This document shows, in pieces, positions 1 through 6,629 of a stretch of 20,201 nucleotides of DNA. Position 1 is the first letter of the stretch, and each line of letters opens with the position of its first letter. The position numbers were made by a program, and so were the translations under genes. The notes beneath the pieces are model-generated. The model was not told where the DNA came from, did no database searches, and saw only the letters and a program-made list of their open reading frames with translations. Source of the stretch: JAAZPG01 sp012797375 (GTDB taxonomy: Bacteria > Acidobacteriota > Aminicenantia > Aminicenantales > UBA4085); contig CALMMC010000018.1 in assembly GCA_937868205.1 (NCBI GenBank), positions 1 to 20,201 on the forward strand. The letters are read 5' to 3'.

Positions 1-495
1 CCGGGGTGGGTGGTCGGCGTCGTCGGTTGTGTTGAAGGGCCGGAGCCTCTGGGCCTCGTGCGGCAGCGCCCCGCCCCCCGCGATCGGATCGTGGAAAGCA
101 GGCAGCTTCTTGCGGTCACACAGCTCTTTGGCCCGCGGATGGGCGGCGTTCTCGGCGCAGGCCCGCCGCCAGCTCGCCCAGATCTCGTCGCGGGCCGCCT
201 GAAGCACGGCCTCGTTGGTCGTGTTTTCCCAAAGTACCAAATTTTCGATTATTTTGAAAAGCCGCCGGCGCTCCTTCTCCTGCTTCTGCTCAGTCGGGAA
301 GAGGTCCGGGTAAGCCGACGGATCGTCCACCATCTGGGCGAAAATCACGGCCCGGGCCGCGGCCAACGGGCGACGAGCCCACCACAAGTGCAAGGTGCTC
401 GGGTGCCCGTGGCGGATGGACTTCTCGCGCGCGGAGGCTTTATTGATGCTTTCGAGCGGAAGGGCGACTTCGATGAGCTTCTTTGCGTGTTTCAT
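1..495 (-). CDS. DUF1156 adenine-specific DNA methyltransferase, N-terminal part (cut by contig end)
   Basis: Starts at ATG 495-493 and stays open for 165 codons to base 1, so the C-terminal ~80% is missing (family members are usually around 900 residues or more; general knowledge). The first ~55 residues carry the DUF1156 signature: LPLESINKASAREKSIRHGH followed by STLHLWWARRPLAAARAV. Around residues 139-146 there is DPIAGGGALP, the SAM-binding motif I of N6-adenine methyltransferases (canonical DPFAGGG). Likely role: modification of host DNA in a defence system. It is the last visible gene of a minus-strand series after the helicase and the AlbA_2 protein. An AAGGCG stretch lies just upstream of the ATG as a weak ribosome site. 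The last ~18 codons toward base 1 lose family resemblance, and motif I shows two single-base deviations (I for F, H for L), so the contig end is probably erroneous. DUF1156 proteins recur in anti-phage islands with DUF499, DUF3780 and helicase proteins; the functional inference rests on that. Confidence 0.85.
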   Translation of the reverse strand, partial: MKHAKKLIEVALPLESINKASAREKSIRHGHPSTLHLWWARRPLAAARAVIFAQMVDDPSAYPDLFPTEQKQEKERRRLFKIIENLVLWENTTNEAVLQAARDEIWASWRRACAENAAHPRAKELCDRKKLPAFHDPIAGGGALPHEAQRLRPFNTTDDADHPPR

Positions 496-569
496 ATTAC
501 GCCTTTTAGATTAATGTTCCGCAATGGTTCCCAAAGAAAATCATTGCAGGACAAGCCTTTACGCTTATG

Positions 570-611
570 ATTGCGTCGGAATTGCGTTTTCATTGCGTGG
601 AATTGCGTTTT
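570..611. repeat. Phased direct repeat cluster A (ATTGCGT x4)
   Basis: The heptamer ATTGCGT occurs at 570, 581, 592 and 602, i.e. with steps of 11, 11 and 10 bp. Copies 2 and 4 extend to ATTGCGTTTT. All copies lie on one face of the helix, 75-117 bp upstream of the methyltransferase start. Function is unknown; an operator array is the simplest guess. Confidence 0.75.
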
Positions 612-649
612 ATCCCAGCATTCCCATATGGAGCCGCCGAAGCCTTGGA

Positions 650-692
650 TCGGATGATTTCGGCCCAAAATCGGATGATAATCGGACGATTC
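650..692. repeat. Phased direct repeat cluster B (TCGGAYGAT x3)
   Basis: TCGGATGAT at 650 and 671 and TCGGACGAT at 682 give offsets 0, 21 and 32 bp. The last copy sits in a small palindrome, AATCG-GA-CGATT (680-691). The layout matches cluster C exactly although the core sequence differs. Confidence 0.7.
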
Positions 693-742
693 TGTTGATC
701 GCTTATCCTCATAAAATCGACCTTTTCTCAACCCGTCATAAG

Positions 743-785
743 GTTGACATATACGGGAATCTGGTTGACGATTAGTTGACGATTT
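743..785. repeat. Phased direct repeat cluster C (GTTGAC x3)
   Basis: GTTGACATA at 743, GTTGACGATTA at 764 and GTTGACGATTT at 775 give offsets 0, 21 and 32 bp, identical to cluster B. A weaker run, ATTC at 809, 819 and 829 (10 bp steps), follows downstream. Confidence 0.7.
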
Positions 786-900
786 CCCGTGTCTCTTCAG
801 GCGGCGGCATTCGGATGGATTCACCCCGATTCGCAGAAGTCCAACCCAAATCATGCCGTATAACCTATTGATAAATAATATTTTAAATCTTTGGATTGAG

Positions 901-2541
901 TCATGATTGGGTCGAATTGGGTTTTGAGCCGGGAAACCATCGCCCGGCCCTAGTTGCCCCTCGCACTTCGACTCGTCTCTCCGCCTTCAGTTCGCGTAAT
1001 AGCGTTTGGATCTGATTGCGGCTTAGGGTTGGGAGTACCTCCTGAAGTTCACCCAGCGTACTTCCCACTGGTGTCGATTCCTTAATATGTTTGATTAGAA
1101 GGGACTTATTTGTTTCTCGATCGAGTCCCTTGCGATGCGTATACGCCCCAGGGTGACCAAGCGCCCGATAGAAGCGGCCTGATAATAGGTATCGAGTGCC
1201 TCGGCCATGGCCAATACGCTCGATCACCCCTTGTTCGAGAAGCATCGGAAGGCGCAGGGCGAGTAGGGCAGGAACTGGCTTCTCTCGATGAATAAGATCG
1301 ATGACGAGAAAATCCTCGGTTGTGAACGATGCTAGCCTCTCTCTCCCGATCTCCTCAAGAAACCGGAGAAATTCGGGATCCGTTATCTCGCCATGAAGAG
1401 TAATCCAGACCGAATGCTCACTGGTATGCGTAAAGTCGGGAAGCAGTTTGCTCTGTCGTATACACTCTCGATAAATGAGGTCAAATCCTTGACCGGCCCT
1501 CTCGACAAGGCCGCACCGAGCAAGCACCTCCGCAATTCTCCGGTTGCGAGGATTTTGCTCCCAAAGCAGATTTTCTTGATTGATCCCAACCGGGAAGCCA
1601 CCTGGGCTGACAATTTCGAGCCTCCTTGGAAACTGTCGTATAAAGACGGAACCGCCCAAGCGATAGTCGCGGTGGCTCACAGCGTTCAGCACAGCCTCAC
1701 GAACAGCTCGTTCCTGAAAAGTAGGTACATCCCAGACGAAAAGTCCCTGCTGGAAGTGCTGAAGGTCGTTTCGCAAATTGACCAACCGCCAGATCTCATC
1801 AAGCACCGACAGAAATCCGCAGCGAAATTCATGCCGATCTGGCGCGGGCCCCGGCATCTCGTTGGCTCGGTATTCGAACACAATCTCGGCCTGCCCAAGA
1901 TGTCTGCCTAGAGCTTCGGAAGTGCCAAGCAGGATGAGGGCCGCGAAGGTCAACTCTCCGCTAGTCGTGAGCTCGGCATCTGCAAGGAGCCGCTCGACCG
2001 GCCGCGTCAGTAGGTCCTGGCCGGGGACTTTGCGATCCCAGAGTCGACGCAGGAAATCAATTGCCACGGGATCCAGATCGTCGAGACGAGCGCCAGGGCA
2101 TCGCTCTGCCGAAAAGTCCGGACCAGTCTCGCCGTGGATACGGCGAAGCTGATCGTCAGACATAGGAACCAGCGCATCGCCGGCTCGCATCCAGAATGAA
2201 CCCTTATATTGCCAGGCAGTTCCAGAGAGACGAGATGGCACTCGCAGAAGCAGCACTCGCTTGCCGTCATGGCGATGCTCTTCGACCGCGATCTGCTGAT
2301 GAAGCCGCTCATACAATCCAGCTTCAGTGCGCCCGGGTTCTTTAAAAGCCTGTGTTCCGACGATCTTCCGCGGTCTTTGATCAGTGACGCCAAGGACGAT
2401 GGTCCCACCACCCTCATTGGCGATAGCAACGCAATACTTTACGAGATCCTCAAAGTGGAAACCACTGGCGGCTGATTTGAACTCGATCCCGGGTCCCTCG
2501 GGCATTTCGAGATATGCAAGCAAATCGATAAGAGAAGTCAT
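901..2541 (-). CDS. AlbA_2 (Schlafen-type) ATP-binding protein with GHKL-like domain
   Basis: 546 residues. Residues ~10-135 form an AlbA_2 domain: GIEFKSA at 18-24, IANEGGGTIVLGV at 40-52, and a WMRAGD stretch near 117-122. Residues ~275-365 resemble the divergent GHKL ATPase module (HATPase_c_4) that often follows AlbA_2: REAVLNAVSHRDY at 281-293 is the N-box-like segment, PGGFP at 313-317 the first glycine box, and GQGFD at 350-354 the second. The rest of the C-terminus is probably winged-helix. Proteins of this COG2865-type architecture are usually annotated as putative transcriptional regulators and are frequent in defence islands; their biochemical role is mostly unknown. ATG at 2541 is preceded by GGAGGAT at a 6-nt spacing. 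The start overlaps by ATGA the stop of a helicase-tail fragment, indicating that the gene once followed a DUF3883 helicase directly. It is either a regulator or a nucleic-acid-binding effector of the island. Confidence 0.88.
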   Translation of the reverse strand: MTSLIDLLAYLEMPEGPGIEFKSAASGFHFEDLVKYCVAIANEGGGTIVLGVTDQRPRKIVGTQAFKEPGRTEAGLYERLHQQIAVEEHRHDGKRVLLLRVPSRLSGTAWQYKGSFWMRAGDALVPMSDDQLRRIHGETGPDFSAERCPGARLDDLDPVAIDFLRRLWDRKVPGQDLLTRPVERLLADAELTTSGELTFAALILLGTSEALGRHLGQAEIVFEYRANEMPGPAPDRHEFRCGFLSVLDEIWRLVNLRNDLQHFQQGLFVWDVPTFQERAVREAVLNAVSHRDYRLGGSVFIRQFPRRLEIVSPGGFPVGINQENLLWEQNPRNRRIAEVLARCGLVERAGQGFDLIYRECIRQSKLLPDFTHTSEHSVWITLHGEITDPEFLRFLEEIGRERLASFTTEDFLVIDLIHREKPVPALLALRLPMLLEQGVIERIGHGRGTRYLLSGRFYRALGHPGAYTHRKGLDRETNKSLLIKHIKESTPVGSTLGELQEVLPTLSRNQIQTLLRELKAERRVEVRGATRAGRWFPGSKPNSTQS

Positions 2542-2651
2542 CGCAGATCCTCCGACCGTTCCAACAATTCGGCAAAATTATAGTTGACGCTCGTCACGCC
2601 GAAATCAGGCTCACGCTGGGAGGCCCGGCGGATAATGTCCTCTAGCTTCAT
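2538..2651 (-). pseudogene. C-terminal remnant of a second DUF3883 helicase
   Basis: This 37-codon frame (ATG 2651, stop 2540-2538) ends with 25 residues, beginning REPDFGVTSVNY and ending LRsp-free at ...SEDLR. They match the last 25 residues of the complete upstream helicase at 21 positions. The shared Arg-Arg pair six and five residues earlier also aligns. Many third-codon positions differ between the two copies, so this is not a recent duplication. Its stop overlaps the AlbA_2 start (ATGA), as in an intact operon. The simplest reading is that the AlbA_2 gene kept the tail of its original helicase partner, while the body of that helicase was lost and a related helicase now sits upstream. 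A translated micro-ORF is possible but less likely. Confidence 0.7.
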
Positions 2652-2739
2652 GCTACGCAAAATACTACGAAGCCGGCTACGCCGTCCAGCTTCGCAGAAG
2701 CCTCCGCAGCCATTGGACCGGAACGTGTATGATCGTCAT
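2652..2739. repeat. Short spacer with REP-like palindromic segments
   Basis: The gap between the complete helicase stop and the helicase remnant holds adjoining small palindromes: CGAAGCCGGCTACG at about 2668-2681 (one A:A mismatch pair) and GCTTC-GCA-GAAGC at about 2690-2702. They resemble dispersed intergenic palindromes seen in many genomes and could mark a recombination joint. I cannot show further copies in this window. Confidence 0.35.
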
Positions 2740-5700
2740 TCACCGCGGCTCCTCCGCCCGTTCCAGCAGTTCGGCGAAATCATAGTTGACGCTGGTCACC
2801 CCGAAGTCCGGCTCTCTCCGGAAAGGCCGGCGCAGGTAGCGGACTCGGTGGCGGCCGCCGTCTAAAAATTCGACCATCGCGAGAATGAAGTCCTCCGGCT
2901 TGTTGAGGCTCGTCAGAATCTCGTTTTTCGTCACGGTCACGACATCCGCGCCGGTCACGCGCCCCTTCACCTCGATAAAACGCAACCGGCCTTTGTTCGG
3001 GCCGGAGACGACACGGCTTTCAATGTCATAGCCGAGCTTATCGAACTCCCGGTCGGAAGGATCGTAACCCAAGACGCGTTCGACATCCATCACGATGGCA
3101 CGGGCGCGGGCGGCGGAAGCCTGGGTGTCGACGAGTCCCGCCGGGGCGGCCGAAGCGCGTCCGGTCATCGCAGCGACAAGACCGAACGGCACGATGACGA
3201 GTCCGCCTTGGACGACCGGGGGCAGCGCCGAAAGCCGGGCCTCGCGGCTTAACTCAGCCAGGCGGTGCTCGAGACGGACTTGGAGATCATCCGCTCTCCG
3301 ACGGGCCTCCTGTGAATTGAGCCGTGCACCCGCCTTGCCGGCTTGCTCCTGAAGCTTGAGCTGCTCGGCCCGGTTATCCCAGTAGGAAATCTCCTTGATC
3401 AGACGATCCTTCACCGCGGCGCGGGTTTTCTCGATCCAGGCAAGGCGCCGGCCTCGCACCTCGGCCATGTGTTCGGGAACCACCTGGGCGATGGCATACT
3501 CCTGCGCCTTTTGTTCCAGATCTCGCGAGATCCAGGCGCACTCGGGATGAGCTAGCAATTCGCCGGCGCTTGGTTCGCTATCGGCGAGAGGCCGGTAATC
3601 CAAGTAGGGCGCATACTGTGGATGGAAAATCCCCCCCTCGGCGGCCATCTCGACATAGAGCATGCGCCGCGAGATCGTTCGGCGCTCTCCCGACGGGAGA
3701 AAGCTCGCATCCCGGATGGCGTGTTCAAGAGTGAAAAGAACGCGCGGCTTCATGCCCGGGTCGCGTTCATCGACCAGCACCGTGCCGCGTTTGAGGAGAT
3801 CGCGGTGACGCTCAAGCGTCAGGTCAAGCGCGGCATCGAGCAGCGGATGACCCGGGCAGACGAAAGCCGCCAACGGCTGGCCCGGGGGAGCGATCAGTTC
3901 CTTCTCGAAAGCGACGCGCTCGTATCTCGCCAGCACGGGATCGCCCGTCCCGATTTGACGATCGCGATTACGCACAAGCGCCGGCACGTGAGTAATCTCG
4001 TAACGGCGCGGCTCGCGCTGGCGGACGGTTCCTCCCAGCCGTTTGAAAGCTTCGAGAAAGAACGATTCGATATAATGCGGCTGGAGGCGGCGGGCCTCGG
4101 CACGTTCCATGTCTTCTCGGATGCCGGCGACGCGGCTCGAATCCATCGCGTCATGGGCCAAAGCGCGTTCTTCGATGAGGCCTTCAAGGTGCGGACGGTC
4201 CACTCCGTTTTCGATGGCGCGCGTGAGGCGGGCGCGGACCTCGGGCTCATCCCCGTAGCGGATCGCCTCGATTAAAAGATCACGAAGCGGCCGGCCCTCG
4301 AATTGGAGCTTGCCGAGCACATCAAACACCTGTCCGCCCAACGCCCGGCGCGCCTCTTCGAGCTTCTCCAGGAGCCGCCGGTAGACATCCCCCTCGCGCG
4401 TCTCTTCAGCCACAAGATTCCATAAATGGCACACTTCGGTTTGGCCGATGCGATGAATGCGGCCGAAACGCTGTTCGAGCCGGTTGGGATTCCACGGCAG
4501 GTCGTAGTTTACCATCAGGTGGGCTCGCTGCAAGTTGATCCCTTCCCCGGCTGCGTCGGTTGCGAGCAGCACTTGAACCTCCGGGTCGTGGAGGAATTTT
4601 TCCTGGGCCTTGCGCCGCTCCTCGCGTCCCATGCCGCCGTGTATCAAGACGATCGACTGCGGCCGGCCGAGAAGCGAGCCGATCCGATGCACAAGGTACA
4701 TGAGCGTATCGCGGTGTTCGGTGAAGAGAACCAACTTCTGGCGCGGTGAAGGGATGGGTTTCGGGATCGTGCCGGCGCCGTATGGCGCCGGCGGATCGTC
4801 GATCCGTCGACCCAATCCCGCCGGGGTGAAGATCTCGCCAAGCAGATTCGAAAGCTCCCGCCACTTGGTATCCTGTCCACTGCGGCGCACATCGGCCGCG
4901 AGGGCTTCGAGCCGGCCGAGAGTAATGATCTCCGCCTTCAATTCGGCGACCGTCGCGGCCGCCGTGGCCTGGTCGAGGATCTCTTCCTCGGCGGCCTCAA
5001 TCTCATTCTCGGGGGCTTCCTCGAGATCTTCGACGTCATCGGAGTCCAGCACGGGCTCCGTCAGAGCCGGTTCGGGCGCCGCGGCTCCGCGTTGAAGAAG
5101 CTCCAACTCCCGCAGCCGTTTCTCCAGCCGCTCGCGTCTCCGGCGCAGCGACTGATAGATCGCTTCCGGCGATGAGGCCAATCGCCGCTGCAAAACGGTG
5201 AGAGCGAATCCCACCGTCCCTGCTCGTTTGTCGTTCTGGAGTGCTTCGGCTCGATTAAACTCCTCACGCACATACTCTGTCACTTCCTTATAGAGCCGGG
5301 CTTCGGCCTTGGAGAGCTTATACGGAACGGTATAGGCGATGCGCTCGGGAAAAAGAGGCGTCCCGTCAAACTTCAAGAGGTGTTCCTTCACCATGCGGCG
5401 CATCAAATCGGATACATCAACCTGATGGACGCCGTCGCGGAACTTGCCCTCGAACCGGTCTCCGTCAAGCAGCGCCAGGAAGAGCTGGAAGTCCTCCTCC
5501 TTGCCGTTGTGCGGCGTCGCGGTCATCAGGAGGAAGTGGCGCGTAAGACCGGAGAGGATCTGCCCCAGCCGGTAGCGCTTCGTATACTTGATCTCTCCTC
5601 CAAAAAAGGTCGCCGAAAGCTTGTGGGCCTCGTCGCAGACGATCAGGTCATAGCGGCAGTCGGGGGCACCAAGCTTGTGCTGCACATCTTCATTTCGCGA

Positions 5701-6324
5701 CAGCTTGTCCAGCCGGGCAATCGCAAGATCGTTCTCAAAGAACCAGTTGCCGGTGCGGGCGGCTTCGAGTTTGTCATTGGTAAGGATCTCGAAAGGCAGG
5801 TGGAAGCGGCGGTGCATTTCATCCTGCCACTGCTCAGCCAGGCTGCCGGGGCAGACGATGAGACAGCGCTCGAGATCGCCGCGCGCGATTAATTCCTTGA
5901 TGAAGAGACCCGCCATGATCGTTTTTCCCGCGCCTGGGTCGTCCGCCAGCAGGAAGCGCAGCGGTTGCCGAGGCAACATCGCCTCATAGACGGCGGTGAT
6001 CTGGTGCGGGAGCGGTTCGACCAGAGACGTGTGCACCGCGAGCACGGGATCGAAGAGATGCGCCAAGCGGATGCGGTGGGCTTCCGAGACGAGGCGAAAG
6101 AGCTCTCCATCGCCGTCGAAGCTCCACGGCCGCCCCATCTTAACGATTTCAAGACGCGGTTCGTCGTGCCGGTAAAGGATCTCGTCGGCGACCCGGCCGT
6201 CCAGGCCGCGATACACGAGAGTCAAAGCGTCCGATCCGTGCCAGGCTACGCTGACAACGGTAACCGGAGTGTCGGGAAGGATGCCGCGGACAGTCGCGTT
6301 CGGTTGAAGATCTTCGAGAGTCAA
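2740..6324 (-). CDS. SNF2-family helicase/translocase with C-terminal DUF3883 domain
   Basis: 1194 residues. An SF2/SNF2 ATPase core is clear: LPHQ near 105-108, Walker A DDPGAGKT at 128-135, Walker B DEAH at 231-234, motif III TATPHNG at 268-274, the second RecA lobe from about 529 (KLVLFTEHRD), motif V TDAAGEGINLQ at 589-599 and motif VI QRFGRIHRIGQ at 618-628. A charged, acidic, coiled-coil-like insertion (about 395-460) separates the lobes. The last ~120 residues (VLGYDPSDREFDKLGYDIES, then FIEVKGR) are a DUF3883 domain, which has a restriction-endonuclease-like fold in many defence proteins. Likely role: ATP-driven DNA translocation or surveillance in the cytoplasm, partnered with the DUF1156 methyltransferase. 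The start is TTG at 6324-6322, preceded by AGGGG at a good distance. Class 1 DISARM also pairs a SNF2 helicase with an adenine methyltransferase, but DrmA/B/C are not visible, so I do not call DrmD. Confidence 0.92.
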   Translation of the reverse strand: MTLEDLQPNATVRGILPDTPVTVVSVAWHGSDALTLVYRGLDGRVADEILYRHDEPRLEIVKMGRPWSFDGDGELFRLVSEAHRIRLAHLFDPVLAVHTSLVEPLPHQITAVYEAMLPRQPLRFLLADDPGAGKTIMAGLFIKELIARGDLERCLIVCPGSLAEQWQDEMHRRFHLPFEILTNDKLEAARTGNWFFENDLAIARLDKLSRNEDVQHKLGAPDCRYDLIVCDEAHKLSATFFGGEIKYTKRYRLGQILSGLTRHFLLMTATPHNGKEEDFQLFLALLDGDRFEGKFRDGVHQVDVSDLMRRMVKEHLLKFDGTPLFPERIAYTVPYKLSKAEARLYKEVTEYVREEFNRAEALQNDKRAGTVGFALTVLQRRLASSPEAIYQSLRRRRERLEKRLRELELLQRGAAAPEPALTEPVLDSDDVEDLEEAPENEIEAAEEEILDQATAAATVAELKAEIITLGRLEALAADVRRSGQDTKWRELSNLLGEIFTPAGLGRRIDDPPAPYGAGTIPKPIPSPRQKLVLFTEHRDTLMYLVHRIGSLLGRPQSIVLIHGGMGREERRKAQEKFLHDPEVQVLLATDAAGEGINLQRAHLMVNYDLPWNPNRLEQRFGRIHRIGQTEVCHLWNLVAEETREGDVYRRLLEKLEEARRALGGQVFDVLGKLQFEGRPLRDLLIEAIRYGDEPEVRARLTRAIENGVDRPHLEGLIEERALAHDAMDSSRVAGIREDMERAEARRLQPHYIESFFLEAFKRLGGTVRQREPRRYEITHVPALVRNRDRQIGTGDPVLARYERVAFEKELIAPPGQPLAAFVCPGHPLLDAALDLTLERHRDLLKRGTVLVDERDPGMKPRVLFTLEHAIRDASFLPSGERRTISRRMLYVEMAAEGGIFHPQYAPYLDYRPLADSEPSAGELLAHPECAWISRDLEQKAQEYAIAQVVPEHMAEVRGRRLAWIEKTRAAVKDRLIKEISYWDNRAEQLKLQEQAGKAGARLNSQEARRRADDLQVRLEHRLAELSREARLSALPPVVQGGLVIVPFGLVAAMTGRASAAPAGLVDTQASAARARAIVMDVERVLGYDPSDREFDKLGYDIESRVVSGPNKGRLRFIEVKGRVTGADVVTVTKNEILTSLNKPEDFILAMVEFLDGGRHRVRYLRRPFRREPDFGVTSVNYDFAELLERAEEPR
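4771..4806. repeat. Two adjacent perfect hairpins inside the helicase gene
   Basis: GCCGGCGCC-GTAT-GGCGCCGGC (4771-4792) is a 9-bp perfect inverted repeat. It shares its last base with CGGATC-GTC-GATCCG (4792-4806), a 6-bp perfect one. They encode the Pro/Gly-rich linker IDDPPAPYGAG just before the second helicase lobe, a region that should tolerate insertions. Confidence 0.7.
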
Positions 6325-6629
6325 TCGGATTCCCCTAACCGTAATAGAAGCCCACCTTAATTGTCACGGCGGGGCAAATCCTTGACCCGCTCTTAATTAG
6401 TTTATCACCTGCATAGTGAGAAATCGAGGGTTTGCCATCCATTCTATAGGTCAGCTCATCGCCTGGTTATCCGGCATCTCAATAACGCTTCGCTATCCTC
6501 GCACAGGATGTTTCACTTTTATTCCCTTGAGAGATGACTCCCTATACGACGTGCCAAGATCGCCCATATGTTGCACCGAGAAAACGTCCCTCGACAAAAT
6601 ACCGAGATCGCCTGCTTCATCATTCGCGG
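6325..6629. other. Lower-GC junction between defence island and chromosomal genes
   Basis: No confident gene. It contains an inverted repeat, GGCAAATCCTTGA (6373-6385) against TCGAGGGTTTGCC (6424-6436), which pairs over 13 positions in a plus-strand RNA if two G-U pairs are allowed. On the minus strand a short frame (ATG 6442 to TAG 6337-6335, 35 residues, MDGKPSISHYAGDKL at its start) ends inside the helicase ribosome site. Another short frame runs 6567-6493 (MGDLGTSYRESS at its start). Variants of CAGGCGAT recur in minus-strand reading near 6617, 6565, 6465 and 6411. This may be the debris of a mobile element or a leader region; I recognise no family. Confidence 0.4.

Larger units (their letters stand above)
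496..900. promoter_or_regulatory. AT-richer intergenic region with helically phased short repeats
   Basis: No convincing gene lies in these 405 bases between the AlbA_2 gene stop and the methyltransferase start. The stretch is visibly poorer in G+C than the flanking genes and contains four clusters of short direct repeats listed separately. Its position suggests an upstream control region for the DUF1156 gene, but I could not pick a convincing -35/-10 pair. A 120-codon minus-strand frame (854-492) overlaps the methyltransferase start by ATGA; its composition does not look protein-like and I do not call it. Confidence 0.5.

Noticed and set aside
10..570. 186-codon plus-strand open frame at the left end
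   Set aside because: Antisense to the DUF1156 coding sequence and not protein-like (a long Leu run from a Lys/Glu-rich stretch on the other strand).
570..838. CRISPR array or plasmid-type replication iterons
   Set aside because: The repeats are 7-11 bp with no constant-length spacers of 30 bp or more, the cores differ between clusters, and no cas or rep gene is nearby.
492..854. 120-codon minus-strand frame overlapping the methyltransferase start by ATGA
   Set aside because: The overlap is operon-like, but the frame runs through the phased repeats, is rich in Arg, Lys, His and Trp without a hydrophobic core pattern, and has no convincing ribosome site. I treat the region as non-coding; a homologue in another genome would change this.
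2740..6324. Naming the helicase drmD (class 1 DISARM)
   Set aside because: SNF2 helicase plus methyltransferase is suggestive, but drmA, drmB and drmC are not present in the window and the methyltransferase is of the DUF1156 type. The name would overstate the evidence.
6373..6436. Inverted repeat as the terminal repeats of an insertion sequence
   Set aside because: The arms are only 13 bp and 38 bp apart, with no transposase and no target-site duplication that I can see.
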